Shown here: positions 10,678 through 21,047 of the stretch, piece by piece
Position numbering within the stretch: the first letter of the stretch is position 1
How the letters are laid out: the number at the start of each line of letters is the position of its first letter
DNA from: Eutreptiella sp. 'Long Island Sound 2002'
Lineage: Eukaryota; Euglenozoa; Euglenophyceae; Eutreptiales; Eutreptiaceae
Assembly (NCBI GenBank): GCA_964036045.1
Contig: OZ038390.1
Span: forward strand, 1,858,045 to 1,922,044
Reading direction: 5' to 3'
Length of the DNA stretch: 64,000 nucleotides
Made by a program: the position numbers and the translations under genes
The notes under the pieces: generated by a model
Seen by the model: the letters and a program-made list of their open reading frames with translations, nothing else
What the model was told of the DNA's origin: nothing
The model's database searches: none

Positions 10678-11432
10678 GTGCTGCAGCACAGTAAGAAAGC
10701 TTCCAAGACCCATACCCGCAACACGTGCCCTAACGGCTGCACATACCCCACCCCTTTGCCCAAGAAGCGCCGTGCGCAAGAACCACCCCTTGGTTCCACA
10801 GCACTTTTCCCAACACTACTTTTCAACCCATCCCCCCCCAAATTGTGTCTGTGTGTGCAAAAAGTTTGCAGCACATTGACTTTTCTATGTACATTGGTCC
10901 GCCCAATGGCACGGCGTTTGCACAAGGGTGTGACGAGACAGAACTAAACCAGCGGTTGGGGCAACATGTGGAGAATTTCTTTTTGGAGTGGCTTGCTTGC
11001 CCCCGTGGTTGACGCATTGAGTGAGGAGAAGGTTCCCAGCCCTCCTCGCCATTTGATGGCAATGTGGATTAGGGACACATGGGAGCTGATTTTTGAGGAC
11101 GACATCAAGGCAGCCACTCAGGCGGGCTATTTCCCTGCCGGCTTGGCATTTGCCAACTTGTTGGACACAGAATATTTTGGAGAGGCCTCCTCCGATTCTT
11201 CGGATTCGGAATCCCCTTATATTTTACCTGGATGTTGCACGATGCTACAGCCACTATTCAGGCCATACGGCCCTATGGCCTAGGAATGTTTTCGGGGGAT
11301 CTTTTGGAAGTAAGCAACAGGGTGCTGAAGGACATTTGGTCCTCCTTTTGTGATAGAGGTGGGGGGGCAGAAAGCCTGGTGTCGCGCCGCATTAAGATGC
11401 TGAGGCAGGTTAATGAGCGTGTGTTCCTGTAG
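10678..11432 (+). pseudogene. Transposase-like gene fragment, frameshifted
   Basis: Three frames carry protein-like sequence in succession. The first stretch (to about 11000) includes DETELNQRLGQHVENFFLEW. The second (10966-11230) includes MWIRDTWELIFEDDIKAATQ and an acidic SSDSSDSES. The third (11232-11432) includes PYGLGMFSGDLLEVSNRVLK and ends in a normal stop. The last block resembles the C-terminal region of large eukaryotic transposases, where a Gly/Ser-rich turn is followed by an E..N..LK helix. The frame change near 11225 sits in a TATATTTTA run. The transposase reading is an inference from layout and weak motifs; the sequence could instead be a multi-exon cellular gene. Confidence 0.35.
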
Positions 11433-11479
11433 TTTGAAGTACCAAGGTGGAATGGGACCTCCATAAGCAACCTGTGCAA

Positions 11480-12000
11480 TTGGGGTGTCCCACAGTAAGG
11501 GGGTGCATAGTATGCCCCCCAAAATGGACACCTCTGCCATTACCACATCTGCCCATATTGCTAGGACCTAGGCACATATTTATGTTCTCCATGTCCAAAA
11601 TAGGGGAGGACATGTGTCTCTCCGCCCGTATGCCCTCGGTAGACAAAGTGGAAAAAAGTCAGTAACCCCCCCCGTTTGGGTCACGAAGGGTTACTGACCT
11701 TGGGTCAGTAACCCCCTTACCGAGCAGTAACCCCCCTTACTGAAACCCCCTTACTGACTCCGTAACTCCCTTACTGACTCAGTAACCCCCCCCTTACTGA
11801 CTCAGTAACCCCCCCCCTTACTGACTCAGTAACCCCCTTACTGACCCCCCTTACTGAGTTTTGCGCTGTGTCCTTCCTGCACACTTTTGTTCTCCTTTTA
11901 GACTTTTTGTGGCCCCGGAGTGCCATGGCTTGTGCTGGGCTGCTGGCTGCCTTCCCGCGGGTCCTAACGTGGGTCAACCATGTCAATAACCTAGTTGGGG
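11480..12000 (+). repeat. Segment duplicated at 21770-22079 plus 39262-39453
   Basis: The block matches 21770-22079 and continues, across the 17.2-kb retrotransposon, into 39262-39453. The shared parts include CAAAATAGGGGAGGACATG, the CAGTAACCCCC array, CTTTTAGACTTTTT and an exon start reading MACAGLLAAF. The far copy was therefore one piece before the retrotransposon landed in it. Confidence 0.85.
11655..11868. repeat. CAGTAA-C5-TTACTG palindromic array, left of 12-kb gene
   Basis: Repeated CAGTAACCCCCTTACTGA units, each an inverted repeat (CAGTAA with TTACTG) around a run of C. The array ends next to TTCTCCTTTTAG, a good splice acceptor, at about 11900. Confidence 0.9.
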
Positions 12001-12120
12001 TCAGTAAGGGGGTTACTGACCCCACTTTACTGACTCAGTAACCCCCTTATTGACTCAGTAACCCCCCCTTACTGACCCCCTTACTGAGTCAGTAACCCCC
12101 TTACTGACCCCCCTTACTGC
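11997..12120. repeat. Second CAGTAA/TTACTG palindromic array
   Basis: The array begins exactly where the copied exon (11935-12000, reading MACAGLLAAF) diverges from its relative at 39381. The junction, TTGGG|GTCAGTAAG, resembles a splice donor. The unit is the same as in 11655-11868. Confidence 0.85.
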
Positions 12121-12185
12121 CCCCAATTGATGAGTAGAGACCAACGCAACAAGGATGCCGTTTTCCTTGTGCACAGCTTTTTATA

Positions 12186-13462
12186 ATGGAAGCGGCGGTG
12201 GATACGTTTGGGGCGCACCTACAACGTCTCACCCTTACACCACTGGAAGCCCTCAAAGACCCCAAGACCAAGGCACAACGCAAGAAGTGCCTTGCACGCG
12301 TGGCAAGCCCCCTGCTAGGCACCATCGGCCACGCGCTGCGACGTCTACGTCCACGTGTGGGGTACCCCGAGTCGAGCCAGCGATGTAAGGAGGTGGGCCA
12401 CATGGTGGGCCCTTGATGGTCCTGACGATGGACGATGCCTCCGTGCCGTCGACCGGCTTGCCGGCCTAGACAGGGAGGTTGAAGACCTTGAGCAGGATAG
12501 GGATATAATGTGGGGGGGTACAAGGTACACTTTTGAGGTGTTTGTCACCGGGGATGGAAAGCTGATGTTGGTCAGTAACCTTGGCGACAAGTGTTGGTGT
12601 TGTGGCAATGTGGAAAGCATGGTTCCCACCGATTTTGTCGAGGCCCTGTGCCGTTGGGGCTCTTTTCTTACCTCCGTCCCACCAAGGCGGCGCATTGGTG
12701 ATTATAATCATTGTGCTTGCCCTGTTTTAAATGCCATTGTGACACGGGTGGGTTGGATGCTTGAGGATTGGGTAGCAGCCGACCACAGCAAGCGTGGTGC
12801 TGTGAAGGAGTTACAGGAACTCCATCAGCATGTACAAGCTGAGGCAGAGGCAATCCCACCTGCTGAACGCTTGCAGCAGAAACAAACAAAGGACGGAAAG
12901 TTTAGTCTGACCTCTAGTGCCTTGCTCTGCAGGAATCACCAAACACCAGACAAGTTGGTTGTGATCTTGTGTAGCCACTTTGAGTGTGAGGTGGTCGGGG
13001 AGAGAGGAATGCGTGCCCATGTCCTCATTAAGCGATTGTTGCGGTCTTTTGCAGGTATGTATAGTCTTTGGAGGGAAAAGGAGTACCTCACCCCCACTCA
13101 AGTTGCCCAAGCTCAGGCACATGCCCGTCACTTTGGCGAGTGTTGGAGTGCCTTGGGGTGGAAGCCTACACCGTGGGCCCATTGGGCCGCGTACGTGTAC
13201 GTGTCACAGTGGCAAAATTTTGGGGATTTATAGGTCTTTGTACCTGTTCTCTAGCATCCCCATTGAGTACCGCAACCGGACCTTCAAAGTCCGGTTGAAA
13301 AACAGTATGAGAGGTTGGTGCTTGAAGAAGCCGCGAGTGACGAGGCGTGGTATGGGCCATGTGGTCAACACGGATGCACTCGCGGTGGGTGTACAATTGC
13401 GCAAAGCCAAGGGAGGACAAGGGGAGGCTTTGTTGGCACGCAAACGACGAAGGGCTGAGTGA
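12186..13462 (+). pseudogene. Transposase-like gene with Cys cluster, two frame breaks
   Basis: Protein-like sequence runs through three frames: 12186-12350, then 12355-13230 (the 292-residue core), then to a stop at 13462. The core has a CWCCG...CR...HCACP cysteine/histidine cluster (codons near 12590-12725), a charged helical middle, and a C-terminal block reading PWAHWAAYVYV, LFSSIPIEYRNRTFK and NSMRGWCLKKPRVTRRGMGH. Aromatic-rich C-terminal blocks with S..E.R...FK are common in large KDZ-type and related transposases, so I infer a transposase-derived protein. Both frame breaks fall in short homopolymers (GGGGTACCCC near 12358; AAAATTTTGGGG near 13220) and may be consensus errors. CAGTAA/TTACTG arrays flank the gene on both sides. 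Confidence 0.4.
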
Positions 13463-13519
13463 TACATTTGATACTTGCCTGATTTCTTCATGCCCTAGTG
13501 TTGCTACGGTTAAAACACA

Positions 13520-13690
13520 GTAAGGGGGGTCAGTAAGGGGGTTACTGACTCAGTAAGGGGGGTCAGTAAGGGGGGGTTACTGAGTGAGTAAGGGGGTTAC
13601 TAAGTCAATAAGGGGGTCAGTAACCCCCCTTACTGAGTTGGGTTACTGCGGTAGTAAGGGTGTCAGTAAGGGGGGTTAGTGAGTTTTGGG
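13520..13690. repeat. CAGTAA-G5-TTACTG array, right of 12-kb gene
   Basis: Same unit as the arrays at 11655-12120 but mostly reading G runs on this strand, so the gene between them is flanked in inverted orientation. A further single hairpin of the family lies at 13838-13870. Confidence 0.85.
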
Positions 13691-13934
13691 GGGGTTTCGC
13701 GAAATTGACACACCATGGAGTTCCGGGTAAACGAAGTTATACACCTCTAGAGTGGCCATAGGGAAGTGTGTTGGACCACCCAGGGTGGAGAAAAACAACC
13801 GGGACACATGTTTGGGAGGGGGGGCAAAGTCAAACTCAGTAAGGGGGGGTTACTATGCACCCCCTTACTGTGTTACACCCCAATGCACAAAAATTGGCTG
13901 ACGACGTTCGGGCATATTTTGCGGATGAGGAAGT

Positions 13935-13990
13935 GTGGTAGCGCGCGCTATTTGTTTTCTAGCGCGCGCTACGTGCTATCTAGTGCGCGG
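13935..13990. repeat. TAGCGCGCGCTA palindromes upstream of the K/E-rich gene
   Basis: Two copies of the 12-bp palindrome TAGCGCGCGCTA and a degenerate third lie just before the proposed ATG at 13992. They belong to the family found in this gene's introns. Confidence 0.75.
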
Positions 13991-13991
13991 A

Positions 13992-15708
13992 ATGACCACT
14001 ATCGCGCGGGGGTCGGCCAAAAAAAGAGCCAGTGCCGCAAGGGCACTTGCAACCGGCGCCAAAGTCAAAACCACGGCAGTCAAAGACGAGGAGCAGCCGC
14101 AGCAGCAGCAAGTGCAGCAGCGGCAGCTCCAACACCAGGCAGCCGTGCAGCAGGCAACACTGCAGCTGCTCCAGCAGCAGCAGCGGGTGCAGATGGCCCA
14201 GCAACAGCAGCAACAACAACAACAACGGGCACAGGCACAGGTATACGTGCTATGTTTGCCATTGCGCGCACTTTCGACATTGTTGCGCGCGCTTCATTTG
14301 CTGTAGCACGCGCGATTTGATTGTTTGCGCGCGCTACGGCCCCACCTTCTGTCCCATTGTCACGTAGGTGGGCAGCTTCGAGCAGCTTCTGTGCCTGGGA
14401 TCCCGCAGAGGGCGGTTGATGATCAGCGTGCCCGCGGACATTGTCGGGCAGTCCAAGCATGCGGCCGACTGGCTTGACGGACGGAAGGAGCAAGACCCCT
14501 CCCCGGTGCTGGCCCGGGCTAAGCGGCAGATGGACGAGCTGTAGGTGGACTGGGCCGACGCCTTTGCCGTGCCGGAGACGGAATCCGTGACAGTTCCAAG
14601 GCCGAAGAAGAAGCGTACCGAGGAGCCAGCAGCCACCAGCCACCTACCACCAGCCATCTCCGCCTCCCACACCGCTAAGCCCCCCCACCCGCCTGGAAAG
14701 GTCCTTGCCCAGAAGAGCGCCGACCAGCAGCTGCTGGCACAGGCGGCACAGAGAGTCCAACGTCAGGCGGAACAGGCCAAGAAGAAAGAGGACGAAGCAA
14801 AGAAGAAGAAGAAGGAAGAGGAGGAAAAGAGGAAGAAGAAGGAGAAGGAAGAGGAGGAAAAGAGGAAGAAGAAGGAGAAGGAAGAGGAAGAGAGGAGGAA
14901 GAAGAAGGAGAAGGAAGAGGATGAGAAGAGACGGAAGAAAGCAGAGGAGGAGAAAGCAGAACAGGTAATGCAGCGCGCGCTATCGGTGTCATTGCACGTG
15001 CTATGCATTTCGTCGCGCGTGCTATGCTTCGTATTGCGCGTGCTATGCCTGTGCTATGCCTCTGCGCTACTCTTTCGAGGCAAGCAAGACGGCACCGCAG
15101 CAGGCACCCCAGCCGCAGCTCGCATCAAAGCCAGCACCGAAGCAGCCTGTCCCAGTCCCAGACCAGCCACAAGAACAAGGAGGTCCGTGCGGTTCCACCC
15201 CACCCAGTACGGCTCCCAAGGCCAAGCAGCAGAGCAGAGCCGACGCGGACAAGGAGGCAAGAGATGAGCTCATGCAGCGCCGAGATTGGTCCTACAAAGA
15301 CGGCTACAAGCCTCGGTGGATCATCTACTGCACCACTGCGATCGCACCGATGATTGTGGAGGAAGCCGAAATCAAGCCAGCAGGGGCCAGGAGGGCCCCT
15401 CAGGACCACGTGGCCGTCATCATCCCCAACGATCAGTGGAGCCTCAGCGAGCAAGGGGAGGAGGAGGAGGAAGAGGACGACTGGTAGGAGTTCATGCCCA
15501 GCTGCCAGGTGTTCTCCGCCAAAAGCAAAGCGTATGAGGAGTTGGACAAGTGGCAGTCGTGGTGGGAGACATACGAGGCCGATGAGATTGAGGACCTCTG
15601 TCCCGACCAAAAGACCATGAGGATGTCCCCGTCCAAGCCACCGACCCCAAAGAAGAAGCAGCCCCAAGGAGACCCACCAGCCCAGCCACCAGCCCCCCCA
15701 CAAGAAGA
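13992..15708 (+). CDS. Gln-, Lys/Glu- and Pro-rich protein, 5' part (gene continues at 20123)
   Basis: Three exons are supported. Exon 1 (13992-14240) encodes a basic start and a Gln-rich stretch. Exon 2 (14368-14964) begins VGSFEQLLCLGSRRG, has a KKKRTEE cluster and a long Lys/Glu coiled-coil segment. Exon 3 (from 15080) carries KDGYKPRWIIYC and then an acidic run. Both introns are phase 0 and joining the exons keeps one frame. That frame meets two UAG codons, at 14542-14544 and 15485-15487, with good coding on both sides. I do not recognise a family; the composition suggests a scaffold or nucleic-acid-associated protein. The gene is interrupted at 15709 by a GC-rich insertion, and its natural 3' end is at 21384. 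Confidence 0.5.
14241..14367 (+). other. Intron 1 of the K/E-rich gene, palindrome-bearing
   Basis: The intron begins CAG|GTATAC, ends CACGTAG|GTG and is 127 bp long. Removing it joins codons in phase 0. Most of its length consists of GCGCGC words of the TAGCGCGCGCTA family. Confidence 0.75.
14784..15708 (+). repeat. 925-bp direct duplication, left copy
   Basis: It matches 20123-21047 at a constant offset of 5,339 bp with no indel and roughly 15 single-base differences seen by eye. The left copy keeps the upstream gene context and abuts the insertion on its right. Confidence 0.9.
14965..15079 (+). other. Intron 2 of the K/E-rich gene, palindrome-bearing
   Basis: The intron begins CAG|GTAATG, ends TTTCGAG|GCA, is 115 bp long and phase 0. 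It consists of variants of GCGCGTGCTATGC. The second copy at 20304-20418 ends TTTCCAG, a better acceptor. Confidence 0.8.
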
Positions 15709-15969
15709 GGTTTGATGTTTGAGGTTTGATTTTGCGGGTACTAGACGCCTTTCGGCCCCGGGGCGCCACCTGGTCGGGCCAGGTGATATCCTCCCCACCG
15801 GGTCCTAGTGGGGGGCCCTCCAAGACGCACCTCCTGCCTGGTGGCGGAGTCCCCCGGATTCACAGGGCTCGGAGCCCCGTCCTTCCCCGGCTCTCCCGTT
15901 TCGCCACTCCCCGGTTAGTGCATCAATTCGCAGCCGTGGCTGCGGGCGCTTACCCACTGCGTCGCCCCC

Positions 15970-17250
15970 CTAATGCGTGGTCGCCCGGGGCGCCGGCGCC
16001 GCCGGGTCCGTGCTACTGGCTTGTCGCCAGTGGGACCCCCTTGGGCTGGCGCGGAGGCTGCCTAGCTTAGGGGTTGGGGCGTGGCGCTGTGCGCCACTAC
16101 TGCCTTGGCGGGTGCAGTGCCCCGTCTGTGTGTGCGCGGCGCTCGCGGCCGGTTCGGGGGGTTCGGGCCGGTACCTGGTGCTGTGTCTCTCTCGTGTCCC
16201 CCTTCCCGCCCCGCGTGTTCCGCGCTGCGTGTGGCGGGCCGTCCCGTCCGGGTGTCCCTTACCCTCGCTCGCTGGTACGCCATTCCACGCGGTCTGTGCG
16301 TTCCGCGCGCTCGGTCCGGTTGCCCTTCTGGTAGTCCCCGCGTGTCCCTTTCGTGTTTGTGCGCTCGCGCTCCCGCGGCGTCCGCTCCCCCCCCCCCTGG
16401 GTGGTGTGGCGTGGGCACCTCGCGTGGTCCCGGCACTGGGCGCTGGTAGGGCCGTTCCACGTGGTCCGGTCCCTTGCTCTGTCTGGCGTGCTAGGGGGTG
16501 TGCGGTCAGGTCCCGGTTCCCCCCTACTTGGCTTGGGGTTGTGGGGGTGGCGGTAGGACGTCCCCAGGGGGGGTGCCTTCTACTGTTGCGAGGGGCGTCT
16601 GGGGTCAGGCGCTCCCCCTCCCCCGACTGCCCGCCCACTGGGCGGGCTGTTGGGGTCCGCGATTCACGTGTTGGTGGCACGGGCGTGCGGGTGTGGCGGC
16701 CCTTCTCTGTCCCCTCGGCCTGCACGCCCTGTGGGGGCTGCGCGCCGCGGGGCGGGTCCGTGGCGTTCGTGTGCCGGGGGGCTGGCTGGGAGGGGGGGGG
16801 GGGCGGGTCGCTCTGCCTCGTTCCGTCCCTCTGCCTTCCCCCGCCCTGGTGCGCGCCCCTGTCTTCCCCGGGCCGGCCTCTGATAAGGCCGCTCTGTTCG
16901 CGCCGTCCTGGGCGTCGCCGGTCCGCTGTCGGCCGGCGGCAGGCAGGGCGTGTGAGCGCCTGCCTCGGCCGTGGTGCCCCCGCACCCCGGGTGCAGCGGC
17001 CTCTTCGGGGGGGCTGTGGGGCCGCCATTTCTTCGGTCTGGCTCTGTCCGCTCTTGGGCCTGAGTGGGAGGGGGGGGGGGGAGTGGGGGGGGCCCTCTGG
17101 TCCCCTGGCGACGCCTCCTGACGGCCGGGGGGGGGGGGCGGCATGGCGGTCCCGGCCCCGGGGGCCAGCCATCGGCTGGGGGGTCGCGCCCTTCCCCCGC
17201 CCCCCTCTACCTAGAGCCGGACCCTGGTGCAGGCCCTCGCTGGGGCCCAC
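15970..17250 (-). other. Long GC-rich frame without recognisable domains
   Basis: A 426-codon minus-strand frame overlaps a 543-codon plus-strand frame (15977-17608). Both are Pro/Arg/Gly- or Cys/Val/Arg-rich and neither shows domain-like spacing of hydrophobic residues. I treat both as composition effects, while noting that the minus-strand one is in the orientation of the proposed element. Confidence 0.3.
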
Positions 17251-17480
17251 ATCCCCCCGGCCGTCGTCGCGCGGCGCTGGCCGGCCGGGGGCGGCCGTGA
17301 GGGTTAGCGGTCAGCGGTTAGCGGGCTGCGGGCCTGCAGACTCCCCCCCGAGCTCGTTGTCTCCGCCCTCCCTCCCGCGGGAGGTGGCGCGCTCTCCTGC
17401 GTCATGCCGTCCCGGGGGGGGGGCGTGGGTCGGGGGGCCCAGCTCCCCCCCCCACTTTCTCGCTACCGCCGTCTGGGCCG

Positions 17481-17774
17481 TCACCTGCGCCGCCGCTTGT
17501 CTGGGGGCTGGGGCTGTGGCGGCGGCGGGTTGCGCCGGCGGTAGCGCCAGTGGGCGAGGGCGCTGCGCAAAGCCCGGGGGAGCGAGTTGTTGGCGTCCCA
17601 ATCCGTGATGCGGAGCACCGCTCCCCCTTCCAGGAAGGCCGGCAACGTCGGCTCCCTGTCGGGCCACGCCGCCCGGATCACTGACCTGAGGACCTCTCTC
17701 ATGGTCTTCTGGGGCTGCCCACCCCCCCGGGGGTACCTCTCGGTTTCCTCCGTCTCTCCGGAGGAGCACGGCAT
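17481..17774 (-). CDS. Minus-strand coding-like segment of the GC-rich insertion
   Basis: This 97-codon frame includes MREVLRSVIRAAWPDREP, then LPAFLEGGAVLRITDWD and SALAHWRYRRR. The spacing of hydrophobic residues looks like a folded protein rather than composition noise. It lies just downstream, in minus-strand sense, of the long Ala/Pro-rich frame and may be its continuation after a frame change near 17700. No family is recognised. Confidence 0.35.
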   Translation of the reverse strand: MPCSSGETEETERYPRGGGQPQKTMREVLRSVIRAAWPDREPTLPAFLEGGAVLRITDWDANNSLPRALRSALAHWRYRRRNPPPPQPQPPDKRRRR

Positions 17775-19780
17775 CGAAGGGCCGATTTCTCAACCCCCTG
17801 GTGGTCCCCTGGTTGGCCCAGCACAACCACCCGTACACCTCCCCCACCAAGGGGAGGGCCTCTTACCCCAGAGGGTCCGGGACCGCGCCCCAGTCCCGGT
17901 CCCACGGCCGGGCCCCCTCTGCCCCTCGCGCCGGCTCCCCTCGCTGCCCCTGTGCCTGCGGCGCCGATGCCGCGCCCCGCCCCCCCTCCGCCGAGGCCAT
18001 CCGCGCCGGCTCCGCCCTCGGCGCGAGGGGGGGCTGGCTGGTGCCGGGGTCTTGGGGGTTGGGGGGGGACGAGCTCGCCGGCGTCAGGGTCGATGTTGTA
18101 GAGGTGGTGGTGGTGGTGGTGGTGGTGGTGGTGGGTGTCGTGCGCCGGCATCTGTTGGATGCCGGGGGGGATGCACCTCACCGGCTGCACGTCTGGCTGC
18201 GGGGGCGCCCCGCTCCCCGCCCCCCTCCCTTCAGCCCGCCCTCCCCCCTGGGCTCCCATGTCCCGTCCCGCCTGTCCCTTGGGGCCCGCGGCGCCCTTGC
18301 CCTTGCCCTTGGGCACCTTTCCAGCCCCCTGCCCGTGCCGCGGGTCCCGCCCCCCGTCCCCCACGCCCTGGCCGACCCGCTCGCCCACCGCCCCTCGCCC
18401 CGCCCCCTGCACCTGGGCTCCCTGCCCGTGCCCCTGCGCGCCCTTCCCGTGCCCTGGTCCCTTCCAGGCCCCCTGCCCTGAGTCGCGCCGTCCGGTGCCT
18501 GCGCTCTGCCCCCCCCCGCTGCTGCGCCCTTGCTCCCTGCCGCGCGTGCCCTGGCCTGCTCCTTGCGCGCGCTCCTGGGAACTTCCCCTGTCGCCTCCTG
18601 CCCCCCGCTCCGCGCTCCCGTGGCTGGCACGCAGCTCTGCCTGCGCGCCCTCCCCTTCTTCCTGGATCACGCGCCGGGCGTCCCGCTGTCTTTGCAGCTG
18701 CGGCAGCGTGACGCCCGGTGGCGAGCGCTCGGGCGCCGGGGGGCGGACGTGCCGCGCACGCGCCGGGGGGAAGGGCTTGGGGGGGAACTGCTTGGGGGTG
18801 CTGGTGTGGGTGTGGGTGGGGTTGGCGTGGGCGCGGTACTTCGCGCTCTCCCTGCCCACTGCTGCTGCTGCGGCGGCCGCCGGCGAGGCGCCCGTGGCCC
18901 GTGCGGGGTCCTTCCCCCTCTTGCGCGGCGTGCTGGGGGTCGCGGCGTGGCCGGCCGAGGCGGCGGCACGGCTCGCCGGGGCTGTGGTCGCAACCCCTCG
19001 CGCGCCCTCTTCGCTCTCCTCTGCTGCTGTGGCGGCCGCCGGCGAGGCGCCCGTGGCCCGTGCGGGGTCCGTCCCCCGCTTTCACGGCTTGCTGGGGGTC
19101 GCGGCATGGCCGGCCGAGGCGGTGGCGCGGCCTGCCGGGGCCGCGGTCGCAACCCCTCGCGCGTCCTCCTCGCTCCCCTCTGCTGCTGTGGCGGCCGCCG
19201 GCGAGGCGCCCGTGGCCCGTGCGGGGTCCGTCTTCCGCTTTTGCGGCGTGCTGGGGGTCGCGGCGTGGCCGGCCGAGGCGGTGGCGCGGCCCGCCGGGGG
19301 CGCGGTCGCAACCCCTCGCGCGCCCTCCTCGCTCTCCTCTGCGGCTGCGGCGGCCATCGGCGATGCGCCCGGTTCCTGCGCCGGGGCTACCCCCCATGTC
19401 GGCGGCGTGCTGGGGGCCGCGGTCGGGGCCGCGGCGTGGACCGCTGGGGCTGCGGTCTCCGCTTCCTGCGCGTCTGGGGCCCCCTCCCGGGGCGGGGCGG
19501 CAGGGCTTGCTGCTTGGGCGGCGGGGGCGGTCACCTCGGCTGGCTCAGGCTCCCGGGCCGGCGGCGGCGGCCCGACAAGCACCGCCGCCTCCGCCAGCCT
19601 CCGCTCCTCGCGCTCCGCGAGGGTCTCCCCCGTCCACTCCGGGGAGGCGGGGAAGCGGGAGCGGGACCCGCGGTGGTGGCGGTCGTCCCGCTGGGGGGAG
19701 CCATCGGAGTCTGCCATCACTGTTATCCTGGTAAGCATGCGTGGTGGCAGGCGCGCCCTTCCCACTACCTCCTGGTGCAT
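17699..19780 (-). CDS. Ala/Pro/Gly-rich, repeat-containing protein (gag/ORF1-like?)
   Basis: One minus-strand frame runs from 19780 to 17699, broken by a single UGA at about 19082-19084. It starts MHQEVVGR, with a more likely start at the internal MADSDGSPQRDD. It has an acidic helical stretch (ETLAEREERRLAEA), then 53-residue repeats, a basic stretch (LPQLQRQRDARRVIQ), a Gly/Gln-rich region, a run of ten His and a Pro-rich end. The position in the element and the low complexity suggest a gag or ORF1 protein, but no capsid, zinc-knuckle or RRM motif is visible. The UGA sits where the other repeat copies have CAA. Confidence 0.4.
18858..19500 (-). repeat. 159-bp in-frame tandem repeat (53 residues), about four copies
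   Basis: GGCGGCCGCC marks unit starts at 18872, 19031 and 19190, with a decayed version at 19349, each 159 bp apart. The unit encodes ARATGASPAA...ATPSTPQKRK. The length is divisible by three, so the array keeps the minus-strand frame. Confidence 0.85.
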
Positions 19781-20122
19781 CAGTGCCGTGCCGTGGGCAG
19801 TGCCGTCTGGTGCTCTGCGGGGGGGAGGGGGGGAGGGGGTGGGGGGCCGGCTGTGGTGTCAGCCCCGCACGGCCGGGGGCCGGCGGCCATCCATCGGCAT
19901 TGGGAGGGGAGGCGGGGGAGCCACGCGGCCCACGCGTCGCGCCACAGCTCCCAGTCTGGGACGGGGCCCAGGGCCCTGGGCCCCCGGGGGTCGTCGGGTG
20001 GCGTCGGGGGGAGCCGCACTAGGTGGAACCCCGTAACGGCGGTGACCTCCTGTGTTCGCAGGAAGGTGTGTACTCCGTCCCGCGCCGGGGGCGCCGGGAG
20101 GGGGGGGCGGGGTACGGGTGCT

Positions 20123-21047
20123 GAAAGAGGACGAAGCAAAGAAGAAGAAGAAGGAAGAGGAGGAAAAGAGGAAGAAGAAGGAGAAGGAAGAGGAGGAAAA
20201 GAGGAAGAAGAAGGAGAAGGAAGAGGAAGAGAGGAGGAAGAAGAAGGAGAAGGAAGAGGATGAGAAGAGACGGAAGAAAGCAGAGGAGGAGAAAGCAGAA
20301 AAGGTAATGCAGCGCGCGCTATCGGTGTCATTGCACGTGCTATGCATTTCGTCGCGCGTGCTATGCTTCGTATTGCGCGTGCTATGCCTGTGCTATGCCT
20401 CTGCGCTACTCTTTCCAGGCAAGCAAGACGGCACCGCAGCAGGCACCCCAGCCGCAGCTCGCATCAAAGCAAGCACCGAAGCAGCCTGTCCCAGTCCAAG
20501 ACCAGCCACAAGAACAAGGAGATCCGTGCGGTTCCACCGCACCCAGTACGGCTCCCAAGGCCAAGCAGCAGAGCAGAGCCGACGCGGACAAGGAGGCAAG
20601 AGATGTGCTGATGCAGCGCCGAGATTGGTCTTACAAGGACGGCTACAAGCCTCGGTGGATCATCTACTGCACCGCTGAGATCGCGCCGATGATTGTGGAG
20701 GGAGCCGAAATCAAGCCAGCAGGGGCCAGGAGGGCCCTTCAGGACCACGTGGCCGTCATCATCCCCAACGATCAGTGGAGCCTCAGCGAGCAAGGGGAGG
20801 AGGAGGAGGAAGAGGACGACTGGTAGGAGTTCATGCCCAGCTGCCAGGTGTTCTCCGCCAAAAGCAAAGCGTATGAGGAGTTGGACAAGTGGCAGTCGTG
20901 GTGGGAGACATACGAGGCCGATGAGATTGAGGACCTCTGTCCCGACCCAAAGACCATGAGGATGTCCCCGTCCAAGCCACCGACCCCAAAGAAGAAGCAG
21001 CCCCAAGGAGACCCACCAGCCCAGCCACCAGCCCCCCCACAAGAAGA
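20123..21047 (+). repeat. 925-bp direct duplication, right copy
   Basis: Partner of 14784-15708. It abuts the insertion on its left and keeps the downstream gene context on its right, the arrangement expected of a target-site duplication. Confidence 0.9.

Larger units (their letters stand above)
15709..20122 (-). mobile_element. 4.4-kb very GC-rich insertion, probably a retroelement on the minus strand
   Basis: The insert lies exactly between the two 925-bp copies. On the minus strand it carries long coding-like frames (17699-19780, 17481-17774) and ends in a tail made of CAAAC and ATCAAAC words (15709-15735). A short-repeat tail of that kind is usual for non-LTR elements. I found no reverse transcriptase or endonuclease motif, so it may be non-autonomous, truncated or something else. 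Stop codons are rare on both strands because of base composition, so the several long plus-strand frames here are not evidence of genes. Confidence 0.5.

Noticed and set aside
11655-13690. CRISPR-like array
   Set aside because: Unit spacing is irregular, there are no unique spacers, units are palindromic, and the context is eukaryotic.
15977-17608. 543-codon plus-strand frame and overlapping minus-strand frame of 426 codons
   Set aside because: GC content is extreme, stops are rare in all frames, and the translations are Cys/Val/Arg or Pro/Arg/Gly noise without domain patterns.
18101-18132. Run of ten histidines as a metal-binding or tag-like feature
   Set aside because: It reflects a GTG/CAC microsatellite; no other metal-binding residues surround it.
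18135-20263. Plus-strand frames of 577-633 codons in the GC-rich insertion
   Set aside because: They run antisense to the more protein-like minus-strand frame and translate the 159-bp repeats into Arg/Gly-rich sequence; a composition artefact.
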